The notes beneath the pieces were generated by a model, which was given only the letters and a program-made list of their open reading frames with translations, was not told where the DNA came from and did no database searches. DNA of 15,988 nucleotides, taken from contig DCQM01000141.1 of NCBI GenBank assembly GCA_002323895.1, positions 1 to 15,988 of the forward strand. The letters run 5' to 3'. A program made the position numbers and the translations under genes. Below, piece after piece: positions 1 to 7,360 of the stretch (the stretch's first letter is position 1; every line of letters starts with the position of its first letter). This stretch comes from Akkermansiaceae bacterium UBA1518 (lineage in GTDB: Bacteria > Verrucomicrobiota > Verrucomicrobiia > Verrucomicrobiales > Akkermansiaceae).

Positions 1-702
1 TCAATGTGGATCAAAGCTGCCGGGGCTGGTCAAAATGATAGACGTTTTTTCTCGGAGAGCTCTGAAATCAACAATAACCCCTTGTTCAATATTGGAACTC
101 GCAACAATGGCTCCGATAATACGGTCGATATCTACTTAAGAGACGGTGGAAGCCCCAATCATCAGTTTTCAACTACTGAGCCATTTGATGATACTTGGCA
201 CCATATCGCATACACTCATGATGATACGACGATGACCATTCAACTCTATGTTGATGGAGTTTTGGACCGAGATGATTGGACCTTTAAAGACGTCATCTCT
301 CCTGATTTAAATTATACGACGATCGGCGCAATTTTGAGAGCCAATCCTTCACACTGGGCGCAGGGCTTGGTGGATGAGGTCTCTCTTTGGTCATCGGTCC
401 TGCCAGCAACGACAATTGCGGAATTAGCTGCTGGGGCGACTCCAATAGAAGTCACTGGGGGAGGAACGATCTTTGGAATCACCTCTGTAGACCGGAGAGA
501 AAATGGTGACGTTTCGCTGGCATGGAACTCTCGTCCCAATACAGCCTATATCCTTGAGGCAAGTCTCGATCTTGCGACTTGGGTGGAGATCGATGATGGC
601 GTTCAGTCTCAAGGTGACGAAACGACTTATGTTTTTCCTTCGGGCGTGCCAGGCCTTGACACCGATATTGAGCACCGCATCTTTTTCCGGATACGGAAAT
701 GA
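1..702 (+). CDS. LamG/concanavalin-like exoprotein with C-terminal beta module (5' end outside window)
   Basis: The reading frame is open from base 1 (a Ser codon precedes the first ATG at 4), so this is the C-terminal part of a longer gene. Numbering from that ATG, residues 1-145 match the second half of a LamG jelly-roll (LamG_3-like) domain: a first strand MWIKA, then TWHHIAYTHDD and LYVDGVLD (about 65-88), then GLVDEVSLWSSVL (about 121-133). This family binds glycans or proteins outside the cytoplasm. Residues 155-232 form a separate all-beta module (ILEASLDLATW at 183-193, ending IFFRIRK), a kind of C-terminal domain common on Verrucomicrobiota exoproteins. There is no C-terminal membrane anchor. 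The signal peptide and any catalytic domain lie outside the window, so the substrate is unknown. It converges on the CotH-type gene and shares a terminator with it. Confidence 0.85.
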   Translation, partial: SMWIKAAGAGQNDRRFFSESSEINNNPLFNIGTRNNGSDNTVDIYLRDGGSPNHQFSTTEPFDDTWHHIAYTHDDTTMTIQLYVDGVLDRDDWTFKDVISPDLNYTTIGAILRANPSHWAQGLVDEVSLWSSVLPATTIAELAAGATPIEVTGGGTIFGITSVDRRENGDVSLAWNSRPNTAYILEASLDLATWVEIDDGVQSQGDETTYVFPSGVPGLDTDIEHRIFFRIRK

Positions 703-722
703 TCAGAGGGTGAAATTCATTT

Positions 723-754
723 AAATCCCGCATCTTTAACGAGGTGCGGGATTT
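723..754. terminator. Bidirectional intrinsic terminator between convergent genes
   Basis: A perfect 10-bp inverted repeat (AAATCCCGCA at 723-732, TGCGGGATTT at 745-754) encloses a 12-nt loop. The plus side is followed by CTATTTTA and the minus side by an A/T-rich run, so both strands give a stem followed by U-rich RNA. The hairpin starts 20 nt after the LamG stop codon and directly abuts the stop codon (755-757) of the opposing CotH-type gene. It can therefore end both transcripts. Confidence 0.85.
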
Positions 755-3700
755 CTATTTTACGACTGCTCGCAATCTCAAAAATTGTGGAGTGAGAGAT
801 TCTTTTAGCAAAACGTTTACTTGGATCCTCGCATTAGGTTTCTCTTCCCGAGAGATTCTGGCAGCGTCAGCGAATAGTGGCTCCCAGTTCTTAAGATCTT
901 CTGAAATCTCTGCGATTAGTGCCACGTCTTCGGCTGCGGAGTTCTCAAGATAAGAGAATCTTATTTGACGATCAAATCGTTGCACTAAGAGAGGCTCGAA
1001 TTGATTGGATTCTTGATCAGAAGTGCCCATGGCATATTCGAGAAATGCTGGGATCAGGTCCCCATCAAAATCTTCTGATGGATTGCCCATAAATCGAGTC
1101 GTGTCCGTTTTTCCCGGGTTACCTTCAGGGAATCTACTATTTCTCCAGTTTGGCCCTTTGCTAGGGTCTGGTGAAGATTCCGGATATTTTAGAGTCAGTG
1201 AAGGCCCCTCACCATCTGCCGCTTGAGGCCAGCCAGCATCATCAAGATAAGAAAAATCTCGGATAATCTGTCCGGAATGATCAACGAGAAGCAGACGCTC
1301 ACCACCATTATTAAGGTTGCCTAAAAATTCTCCTACTACCGAAATTTCTTCACCGTATTTTTGAACAAAGGCATTAAGATCGCTCACTAAAAGAAGGCGA
1401 CCCCCAGGAGATAGATCTGTCCCATAAGGAAACTCAAATTGAATCCCCTTGATAAATTTAATTCCACCCAAGTGCAGTCGCTCAGTTGGTGAAATATTCA
1501 TCAATTCGATATAGTCGTAATCACTTCCTTCCTCGGCATGATACATGATTTCCGAAATCACGAGAGTCTCTGGTGAGGCAGGAATCCCTACCGCAAAAAC
1601 TGTTTCGGCCAGAGCCGACCATTGATTGCCGATGAGGCTGCGTGCTTTGAGTGGTCCGCTGGATGTAATGACAACTTCATCTTTGTAATGCAGCGCTGAA
1701 GGGGCCAAGAATTCACTTTCTCCAGCAATCAATTGAGCGGATATTAGAAAATCACTGCTATTAACCCCATCGTTAAGTCCGTGGATCGAAAGAAGATTTC
1801 CGCCTACTTTGAGCTGATCAAGGTGGGCTGAAATATCAAATGATTCTTGGTCTATCGCGAGATTGTCTGGATGTCCGTCGACCGCTCCGGAATTCCATCT
1901 GAGGTCTACAGGAGCGTTCGCCGAAGCAATCTGAACACCATTAAGGTATGCTACAAAGCCATCATCGAACCTCATTTTCAAATTGAGTGATCCGGTAACC
2001 GATAATTCATCAGCGGAAACCTCAAAAGGGATTCGAATGAGCGCCGATCTACTGACACCCATCATTTCGGGAACAGTTGTGCCGATCAAACCATTGTAAA
2101 CTGAAGGAGCTAGTTCATAGCCGATTCCGCCTCGCCCCCCTCCCCAAGATGAGTCGTCAAAATTAAACTGACGCCAGCCCGCTTCAAATATTTCTGGTTC
2201 AGAAACCACAAATCTTGTTGGGTTTGACTCATCCAGCAGGATATTTTCTGAGACTTTATCCCCGCTGACCCTGGGATCGCTCCCGTCTAGAGTGTAGTAA
2301 ATCTCAGCTTCGTCTGGGCCGCTTATCTTCAAAGAAAAACCTTCCGTGACTGGCCCTCCGAATTGGCTTAGCTCCGGAGCACCAGTTTTTGGATAGAGAT
2401 CCTGCCCTCTAAATTGTTCCAGAACGATCGCAGAGCGTTTCGGGAACCAATTCTCTATGAGGTCATTGCGCACGATTCGAAAATCTTCAGAAACGGTATA
2501 GGGAGTTGACCTTCGGTAATCTCCCCAGCGAGCGGACTCGGCAATCAAGGCTGTTTCGATCCCGCTGGTTAAGTTCATCCATAAATCTGCAGGGACGTTT
2601 CTTTCAGGGTGGGAAAGATCCCAAGTTGGGTTTTCAGGGTCAACATATAAGACGCCACCATTAAAAAATGCTCTATGAAGACGGTCTGCAAAGAGAAGGC
2701 GGTATTCTGGATTCGACTTGAGGGCATGGTGAAACTTCGTGGGTGAATCGTTGACTCTGCGATTAGGTTGGGTGCGGTCTAGATTGACAGAATTTTTCAT
2801 CCCGTGTTCGTTATCCCAGTCAAAGAAACGCCATCCTCCGCTAGATCCGGTTCGGTCGTAGCCCATGTAAAAATTACCGGGCCAATCGTCGGCTGCTGCA
2901 TACATATTGTGGATCATGTAATCGATCATCATTTCCAGATCAATCAGCTCAGCAAGCTCTTGGAACGCGGCGAAACTTGAGAGGTCATGGTAGCCGGCAC
3001 TCCAATTCATTGGGTCTAATTGAATCTTTGCTAAAAGTTCACGGTAGGATGCCTGATGGCCATCGAGGACCTCCTCATGATTTTTTATGATGTCCCAGTT
3101 TTCTTTCGCTCCACCGTATCTTGCTTCGCCATGAGAACTATCAGGTCTTTCTGTAGGATTATAGACCCCCCAATAAAGACCATTGATGAATAAATGTACC
3201 CAGTTTCCATCAGGAGATTCGTGCCCCATACGGCGATGGGTTTCGCGAGCCCAAGCGTCACGGACAAATTGTCCCATTCGATTTTTGGTCGAGCTATAAA
3301 CCCAAGCATCCTGAGAATTTGAGCGTAAGACAAGTGTATCAAATTCCTGTGGGCCTTCCTGGCCGAACCATGGATAGCGTAGTTTAGAATCCCCATATTT
3401 TTCGCGAAATGCGAGGCGTAGAGAATGTTTAGGATTCGCAGCGGCATTTCGCGATGAGTTTCCCTGAATCCTAACGCCGCAATCAATCTGAAGGGGCTTT
3501 CCCCCCAGTCTGAGTGGGAAAATTAGCTCTGCTGAGCACGCTTTTTCCCAAGCACCCCCTCGAGCCGTGCTATTAGAATAGATTCCTCTTGCTGGATCAA
3601 ACCAATCATTCACATCCATGACCAGAGAGAGAGCAGGAAGTTCTTCGAGGGCGCTTCGTATCAAGTTTTTGGCTTCTTCAACCTCCAAATCAGGATCTCC

Positions 3701-5128
3701 AGCAATTAAAGCAAGATGACGGGGATCTTGGTCCATGCCGTAGTCAGCTCCCGGCCATGATGAGGAAAAGCCTGAGGGATTTGCAGGTTGATCCGCGATG
3801 TCTGCTGGAAATAGGTAGGTGTGCGTATCCACTCCGCTTGAGAGATATCCTTCACGGAAGGCGGCAGCCCTTACAGTGGTGGTCCTTGAAATATTAATCC
3901 CGGTTTCTGAAGAATAAAGAAGTCCTGTGTTTGCTGTGGGTTGGGATCCGTCGAGGGTGTAGCGAATGATCGCTTCTTCTCGAGTTTTAATTACCAAATC
4001 GATCGGAGTGTTATAGAATCCACGGTTTGGATGAAATGAGGTGTCACCCACAAAACCTAAGACGGACTCGCTCCTATTACGCTGACGAGGGGTAGGGACC
4101 AAAAGGTGTTTGGGCTCCTCCTCTTCTTCTCCCGAAGCATAACCAAAGCTGACATCCTTTTTTTGCGCGGGATACGATACAAATTCACTCACTACCTCGA
4201 AGTCTTCTTCGCCTCTTGGTTTCAAGAGGGCTAAGCTCCCCCCCTTTTTTTGAATCGTGAAATTGGTATAAAGCGGCCCTTCTTCGGTGCTTTTTTCTTC
4301 ACCAGTGGCAAAGATTAAAAGATACTCATTAGCACCAAGGAGCACACGAGGGAAGATCCAAGGATTTTCATACTCGGGTGATGAGCTGAGCGCCCATCCG
4401 GAGAGATTTACGACTTCCGAGGTTGGATTCCAAATCTCAATCCAATCGGGAGAAGCCCCACCGCCATCAATAAAAGTCTTCTCATTTGAAGCCATAAATT
4501 CGCTGATAAGAACTTCGCCCAAAATCACTGGAGGCGCAGTAGTTACTTCTCGGATCTGATAGGCATTAATAAACTGGGAACCGGTATTGGCGTCAAAAGT
4601 CAGTCTTTGGACCGTTGAGTCAGCAATAAACGTTCCCGTTGCAACAAGAGGCACACCTGTCTCATTCAGAATTACTTCGCCACCTAGTTCATCCCGAATA
4701 GTCAGACTTCGATTTACCGAATTATGGTAGTAAAAGAATTGGATTTGATACCTTTGCCCGGTCACGAGCCCAGTCAAATTGGCGGTCTGGGGATCGACGC
4801 CGCTTCGGTAGGCAATCGTGTCGAATAGCTCGTTGATGCCCGTGCCAGCTCGCTTTCCGCTTTCACCTGTGTTATAATTTAGATCGAGCAAGTGGGAGGG
4901 AGATTCACTAGAGGTAAAGTCAATTGGTGTAAATCGAACGCCATTGATACTTGGGGATTGCACGGCTCCATTTCCAAAGTTGCAGGCTTCGATTAAGCGC
5001 CCGGAACTACGAACGACGTTATCATCATCAGAAGACTCAACTTCCCACGAAACACGAGCCCCTTCGCAAAAAAACAAGGATCCCGAAATCATTATTGAAC
5101 TTAGAAGAATGGATCGATGAAGTGACAC
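755..5128 (-). CDS. Giant exported CotH-kinase / lamin-tail / chitobiase-C multidomain protein
   Basis: A 1457-residue secreted multidomain protein. Residues 1-24 are a Sec signal peptide (R5, hydrophobic core 7-20, likely cut after CEGA). Then come a beta-sandwich module (45-195), a lamin-tail domain (205-350, LISEFMASN...WIEIWNP), a chitobiase C-terminal-like domain (365-440, IRYTLDGSQPT) and a CotH-kinase-like domain (about 500-905). A second chitobiase-like domain (925-1180) is split by a jelly-roll insert (about 965-1135). A second lamin-tail domain (1187-1335), a D-x-D-G-D LEYA-type motif (1353-1368) and a C-terminal beta module (1380-1457) complete it. CotH landmarks are present: RIQGNSS with K567, HLFINGLYWGVYNPTE (645-660), DDWPGN (747-752) and FFDWDNE (768-774). 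CotH family members are atypical kinases of secreted or spore-coat proteins; the substrate here is unknown. The start is GTG at 5128. An in-frame TAG lies five codons upstream, and the next Met (residue 13) would remove the charged n-region. Confidence 0.88.
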   Translation of the reverse strand: MSLHRSILLSSIMISGSLFFCEGARVSWEVESSDDDNVVRSSGRLIEACNFGNGAVQSPSINGVRFTPIDFTSSESPSHLLDLNYNTGESGKRAGTGINELFDTIAYRSGVDPQTANLTGLVTGQRYQIQFFYYHNSVNRSLTIRDELGGEVILNETGVPLVATGTFIADSTVQRLTFDANTGSQFINAYQIREVTTAPPVILGEVLISEFMASNEKTFIDGGGASPDWIEIWNPTSEVVNLSGWALSSSPEYENPWIFPRVLLGANEYLLIFATGEEKSTEEGPLYTNFTIQKKGGSLALLKPRGEEDFEVVSEFVSYPAQKKDVSFGYASGEEEEEPKHLLVPTPRQRNRSESVLGFVGDTSFHPNRGFYNTPIDLVIKTREEAIIRYTLDGSQPTANTGLLYSSETGINISRTTTVRAAAFREGYLSSGVDTHTYLFPADIADQPANPSGFSSSWPGADYGMDQDPRHLALIAGDPDLEVEEAKNLIRSALEELPALSLVMDVNDWFDPARGIYSNSTARGGAWEKACSAELIFPLRLGGKPLQIDCGVRIQGNSSRNAAANPKHSLRLAFREKYGDSKLRYPWFGQEGPQEFDTLVLRSNSQDAWVYSSTKNRMGQFVRDAWARETHRRMGHESPDGNWVHLFINGLYWGVYNPTERPDSSHGEARYGGAKENWDIIKNHEEVLDGHQASYRELLAKIQLDPMNWSAGYHDLSSFAAFQELAELIDLEMMIDYMIHNMYAAADDWPGNFYMGYDRTGSSGGWRFFDWDNEHGMKNSVNLDRTQPNRRVNDSPTKFHHALKSNPEYRLLFADRLHRAFFNGGVLYVDPENPTWDLSHPERNVPADLWMNLTSGIETALIAESARWGDYRRSTPYTVSEDFRIVRNDLIENWFPKRSAIVLEQFRGQDLYPKTGAPELSQFGGPVTEGFSLKISGPDEAEIYYTLDGSDPRVSGDKVSENILLDESNPTRFVVSEPEIFEAGWRQFNFDDSSWGGGRGGIGYELAPSVYNGLIGTTVPEMMGVSRSALIRIPFEVSADELSVTGSLNLKMRFDDGFVAYLNGVQIASANAPVDLRWNSGAVDGHPDNLAIDQESFDISAHLDQLKVGGNLLSIHGLNDGVNSSDFLISAQLIAGESEFLAPSALHYKDEVVITSSGPLKARSLIGNQWSALAETVFAVGIPASPETLVISEIMYHAEEGSDYDYIELMNISPTERLHLGGIKFIKGIQFEFPYGTDLSPGGRLLLVSDLNAFVQKYGEEISVVGEFLGNLNNGGERLLLVDHSGQIIRDFSYLDDAGWPQAADGEGPSLTLKYPESSPDPSKGPNWRNSRFPEGNPGKTDTTRFMGNPSEDFDGDLIPAFLEYAMGTSDQESNQFEPLLVQRFDRQIRFSYLENSAAEDVALIAEISEDLKNWEPLFADAARISREEKPNARIQVNVLLKESLTPQFLRLRAVVK

Positions 5129-5266
5129 GACAATGGAAAACTATTGCTACTTGAAAGATAAATCTATCCCGAATCTTACCTAAGTAATTTTTCCAAATGA
5201 TACTTCCCGCTCTGGCCCGGCCAGTTGGCACTTCACTTTGGCGATTCGCGAAGGCACTCTTGACCC
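5129..5266. promoter_or_regulatory. Divergent promoter region with a GGCC palindrome
   Basis: These 138 bases separate the starts of the minus-strand CotH-type gene and the plus-strand M42 peptidase gene, so they should hold promoters for both. I see no convincing sigma-70 pair in either direction. The clearest structure is a perfect inverted repeat, CTGGCC-C-GGCCAG (5212-5224), about 43 nt before the peptidase start codon, which could be an operator. A weak AAGG (5251-5254) lies 12 nt before the peptidase ATG. The CotH-type GTG has no visible Shine-Dalgarno sequence. Confidence 0.45.
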
Positions 5267-6346
5267 ATGACGAAAGCGGAAAAGTCCTTCTTGTTTGATC
5301 TCCTTGAAACTCCAAGCCCGACTGGATTTGAAATGCCTGGCCAGAAGGTTTGGGCCAAGTATGCCGGAAAATTTGCAGATTCGGTAGAGTGTGATGCCTA
5401 CGGCTCGACTTGGGCGACCTTGAAGGGAAACTCCAAAAAGGTGGTGATGTTGGAGGCTCACGCGGATGAAATTGGGTATATGATCAAATACATCACTGAT
5501 GATGGTTTTCTCTACCTCGACCGTGTGGGTGGAAGTGACTCGGCAACTGGTCGGGGCAGGAGAATCCAAATCATGGGTGATAAGGGGCTCGTCCCGGGCA
5601 TCATTGGGAATACTGCGATTCATCTGCGCCGAGATTCGCTTGGGTCCGAAAAGGCTCCCAAGATCCATGAATTATGGGTGGATGTCGGTGCTTCGTCGCC
5701 AGAAGACGTTGCCAAATTGGGGCTGCGAGTTGGCCATCCAGCGGTTTATGCTGATGGGCCGACCGAATTGGGCAAGGACCGGGTGGTGAGTCGAGCAGTC
5801 GATAACCGAATTGGTGGATTTATGATTGCGCAGGTGCTGAAGAAGTTGGCTTCGGCAAAGAAGAAGCCGGCTTTCACGGTAGTTTGCCTAAATGCAGTAC
5901 AGGAAGAAATCGGGGGCTTCGGAGCGGCAATGGCAACGCACCGGATCCAACCAGATGTTTGTCTTTGCACAGATGTGACGCATGCAACTGATACTCCTGG
6001 CCTGAGTGCTCCAATGTATGGGAAGGTGAACCTAGGAGGAGGGCCGACGGTGACCCATGGTTCCGCGAGTCATCCGCTGGTGGTTGATCGACTGCTCAAA
6101 GTGGCAAAGAAAAAGAAGATCGATGTGCAGCATGAAGCAGCGAGCCGGTTTACGGGAACAGATACTGATACGATTTTTCAATCGCGGGATGGAGTTCCTA
6201 GTGCATTGGTTTCGTTGCCGCTCCGGTGTATGCATTCGGTAATTGAAATGGCGGCGTATTCCGATGTGGACGCGACGACAGATTTGATGGCGGGTTTTGT
6301 TGAAAGTCTCAAAAAAGGGGAGACCTTTCATCAATCTCTCAAGTGA
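5267..6346 (+). CDS. M42-family metallo-aminopeptidase (glutamyl aminopeptidase/endoglucanase M type)
   Basis: A 359-residue cytoplasmic zinc- or cobalt-dependent aminopeptidase, a full-length M42 (TET/FrvX-like) enzyme. Such enzymes usually form dodecameric shells that trim N-terminal residues from short peptides. The two-metal site is complete: H65 and D67 in AHADEIG, bridging D179 in RAVDNRIGG, catalytic E213 and ligand E214 in VQEEIGGFGA, D236 in CTDVTHATD, and H323 in CMHSVIE. The LETPSPTGFE motif near the N-terminus is also typical. There is no signal peptide. The ATG at 5267 follows only a weak AAGG, and no upstream in-frame ATG competes. It is the first gene of a plus-strand run. The Wzz-like gene starts about 45 nt later, so co-transcription is possible but not shown. 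Substrate preference cannot be read from sequence; old names such as cellulase M or FrvX should not be taken literally. Confidence 0.93.
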   Translation: MTKAEKSFLFDLLETPSPTGFEMPGQKVWAKYAGKFADSVECDAYGSTWATLKGNSKKVVMLEAHADEIGYMIKYITDDGFLYLDRVGGSDSATGRGRRIQIMGDKGLVPGIIGNTAIHLRRDSLGSEKAPKIHELWVDVGASSPEDVAKLGLRVGHPAVYADGPTELGKDRVVSRAVDNRIGGFMIAQVLKKLASAKKKPAFTVVCLNAVQEEIGGFGAAMATHRIQPDVCLCTDVTHATDTPGLSAPMYGKVNLGGGPTVTHGSASHPLVVDRLLKVAKKKKIDVQHEAASRFTGTDTDTIFQSRDGVPSALVSLPLRCMHSVIEMAAYSDVDATTDLMAGFVESLKKGETFHQSLK

Positions 6347-6394
6347 ATTTATTTTTCGGGTGACTGATCTGGTTCAATTGTTCTAATAACGGTG

Positions 6395-7294
6395 ATGAAA
6401 AAACGTCGAGGACGCAGGGGGTTTTGGTGGTGGTCTTGGCTTCTGATCGCGCTGACGATCGGAGGGGTCGTCGGTGGATTCTTCTATGGGAAAAAGAAGT
6501 GGGATGAGGCCCCAAAGGAATACGTCGCCTATGCGACTCTCTCATTTAACGTGCGTGATGTTTTCGTGTCTTCACAAAATGAGATCCAAGCTGGATCCAC
6601 TGGGGTGGCAGACGCTAATCAGTCCGAGGTACTCCGAAATATAAAATTGGAAGAATCTTTGAAAGGAATAGCCTTGAAGCTGAACCTCGCCAATCAGTGG
6701 GGGATGACCCAAAATGAGGCGGTGATACGATTGCGTGGAGGGCTTGATTTGGACTTAGATCAGGCCACTGATCAGCTGACGGTGGAAGCCCGTTTGAACG
6801 ATTCTCAGGATACCGCTGATTTTGCAAATGCGGTTGCAGCTGAAATACCAAACTTAATTAAACGGCTTGACGAAAAGAAAAAAAAGGAAGCGATGGACCA
6901 GTTTTCGGAAGATTCCCAACCTCTGGTTGATGAGAATCTTACCGCGAAAGAGAAGTTGAAAGAGTCGCTGGCAGCCAAGGGTGTAAAGCTTGAACCAGGG
7001 CCGGGCGTAGATCTCGGAGATTACCTCTATATTCCGGAGGTTCTAGATGCCAAACTTGAGTGGGATTCGACCAGTGAGGCTTTAAAGGCGATTTATGACA
7101 GCCAGGCACAGTATCGCAACTATTGGTCAAAGGTAGTGAGCCCATCCTTTGTGATGGCTAAGGCTACCGCGCCACCGAGCTTTGTTGGGCCGAATTTGCA
7201 GCCTTTTCAGGCTAGATGGTCTGTTTACGGGATGACATTGGGGCTGGTTGTAGGTTCTCTTCTTATGCTCATTTGCTGGAAGTTGTTTCCTTAA
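6395..7294 (+). CDS. Wzz-like two-TM membrane protein (polysaccharide co-polymerase architecture)
   Basis: A protein of about 300 residues (numbered here from GTG 6392) with the outline of a Wzz/GumC-type chain-length regulator. It has a strongly basic N-terminus (KKRRGRRG), TM1 (about 11-32), a periplasmic region (35-275) and TM2 (about 278-299) ending at a 1-residue tail. Residues 83-155 resemble the Wzz N-terminal fold: LRNIKLEESLKGIALKLNL, then DQLTVEARLNDSQDTADFANAVAAEIP. A charged, probably coiled-coil helix covers 155-195. A proline-rich stretch before TM2 (APPSFVGPNLQPF, 260-272) matches the position of the Wzz proline motif. No kinase domain is fused. In the family these proteins set O-antigen or exopolysaccharide length, but no glycosyltransferase or Wzy gene is in view, so the role is inferred from shape. 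Start: GTG 6392 and ATG 6395 are adjacent; ATG is preferred. No clear Shine-Dalgarno site. Confidence 0.72.
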   Translation: MKKRRGRRGFWWWSWLLIALTIGGVVGGFFYGKKKWDEAPKEYVAYATLSFNVRDVFVSSQNEIQAGSTGVADANQSEVLRNIKLEESLKGIALKLNLANQWGMTQNEAVIRLRGGLDLDLDQATDQLTVEARLNDSQDTADFANAVAAEIPNLIKRLDEKKKKEAMDQFSEDSQPLVDENLTAKEKLKESLAAKGVKLEPGPGVDLGDYLYIPEVLDAKLEWDSTSEALKAIYDSQAQYRNYWSKVVSPSFVMAKATAPPSFVGPNLQPFQARWSVYGMTLGLVVGSLLMLICWKLFP

Positions 7295-7360
7295 ATTACT
7301 GGGTTAATTCAAATAGACCGGGGCTTGTATCCGAGGACTCGTGGTGCAAAGGTTAAGGGA

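Noticed and set aside
3085..3486. 133-codon minus-strand open frame inside the CotH-type gene
   Set aside because: It overlaps the conserved CotH-kinase coding frame completely and its translation shows no family features; it is a shadow frame.
5225..5242. Sigma-54-like TTGGCAC followed by TTTGGC before the M42 gene
   Set aside because: The spacing between the GG and GC elements is 14 nt rather than the required 12, and the -12 part lacks TTGC.
7325..7360. TTG 7325 as the start of the large exported protein
   Set aside because: It would add 12 residues before the Arg-Arg of the signal peptide. GTG 7361 has AAAGG at 8 nt and gives a normal signal peptide.
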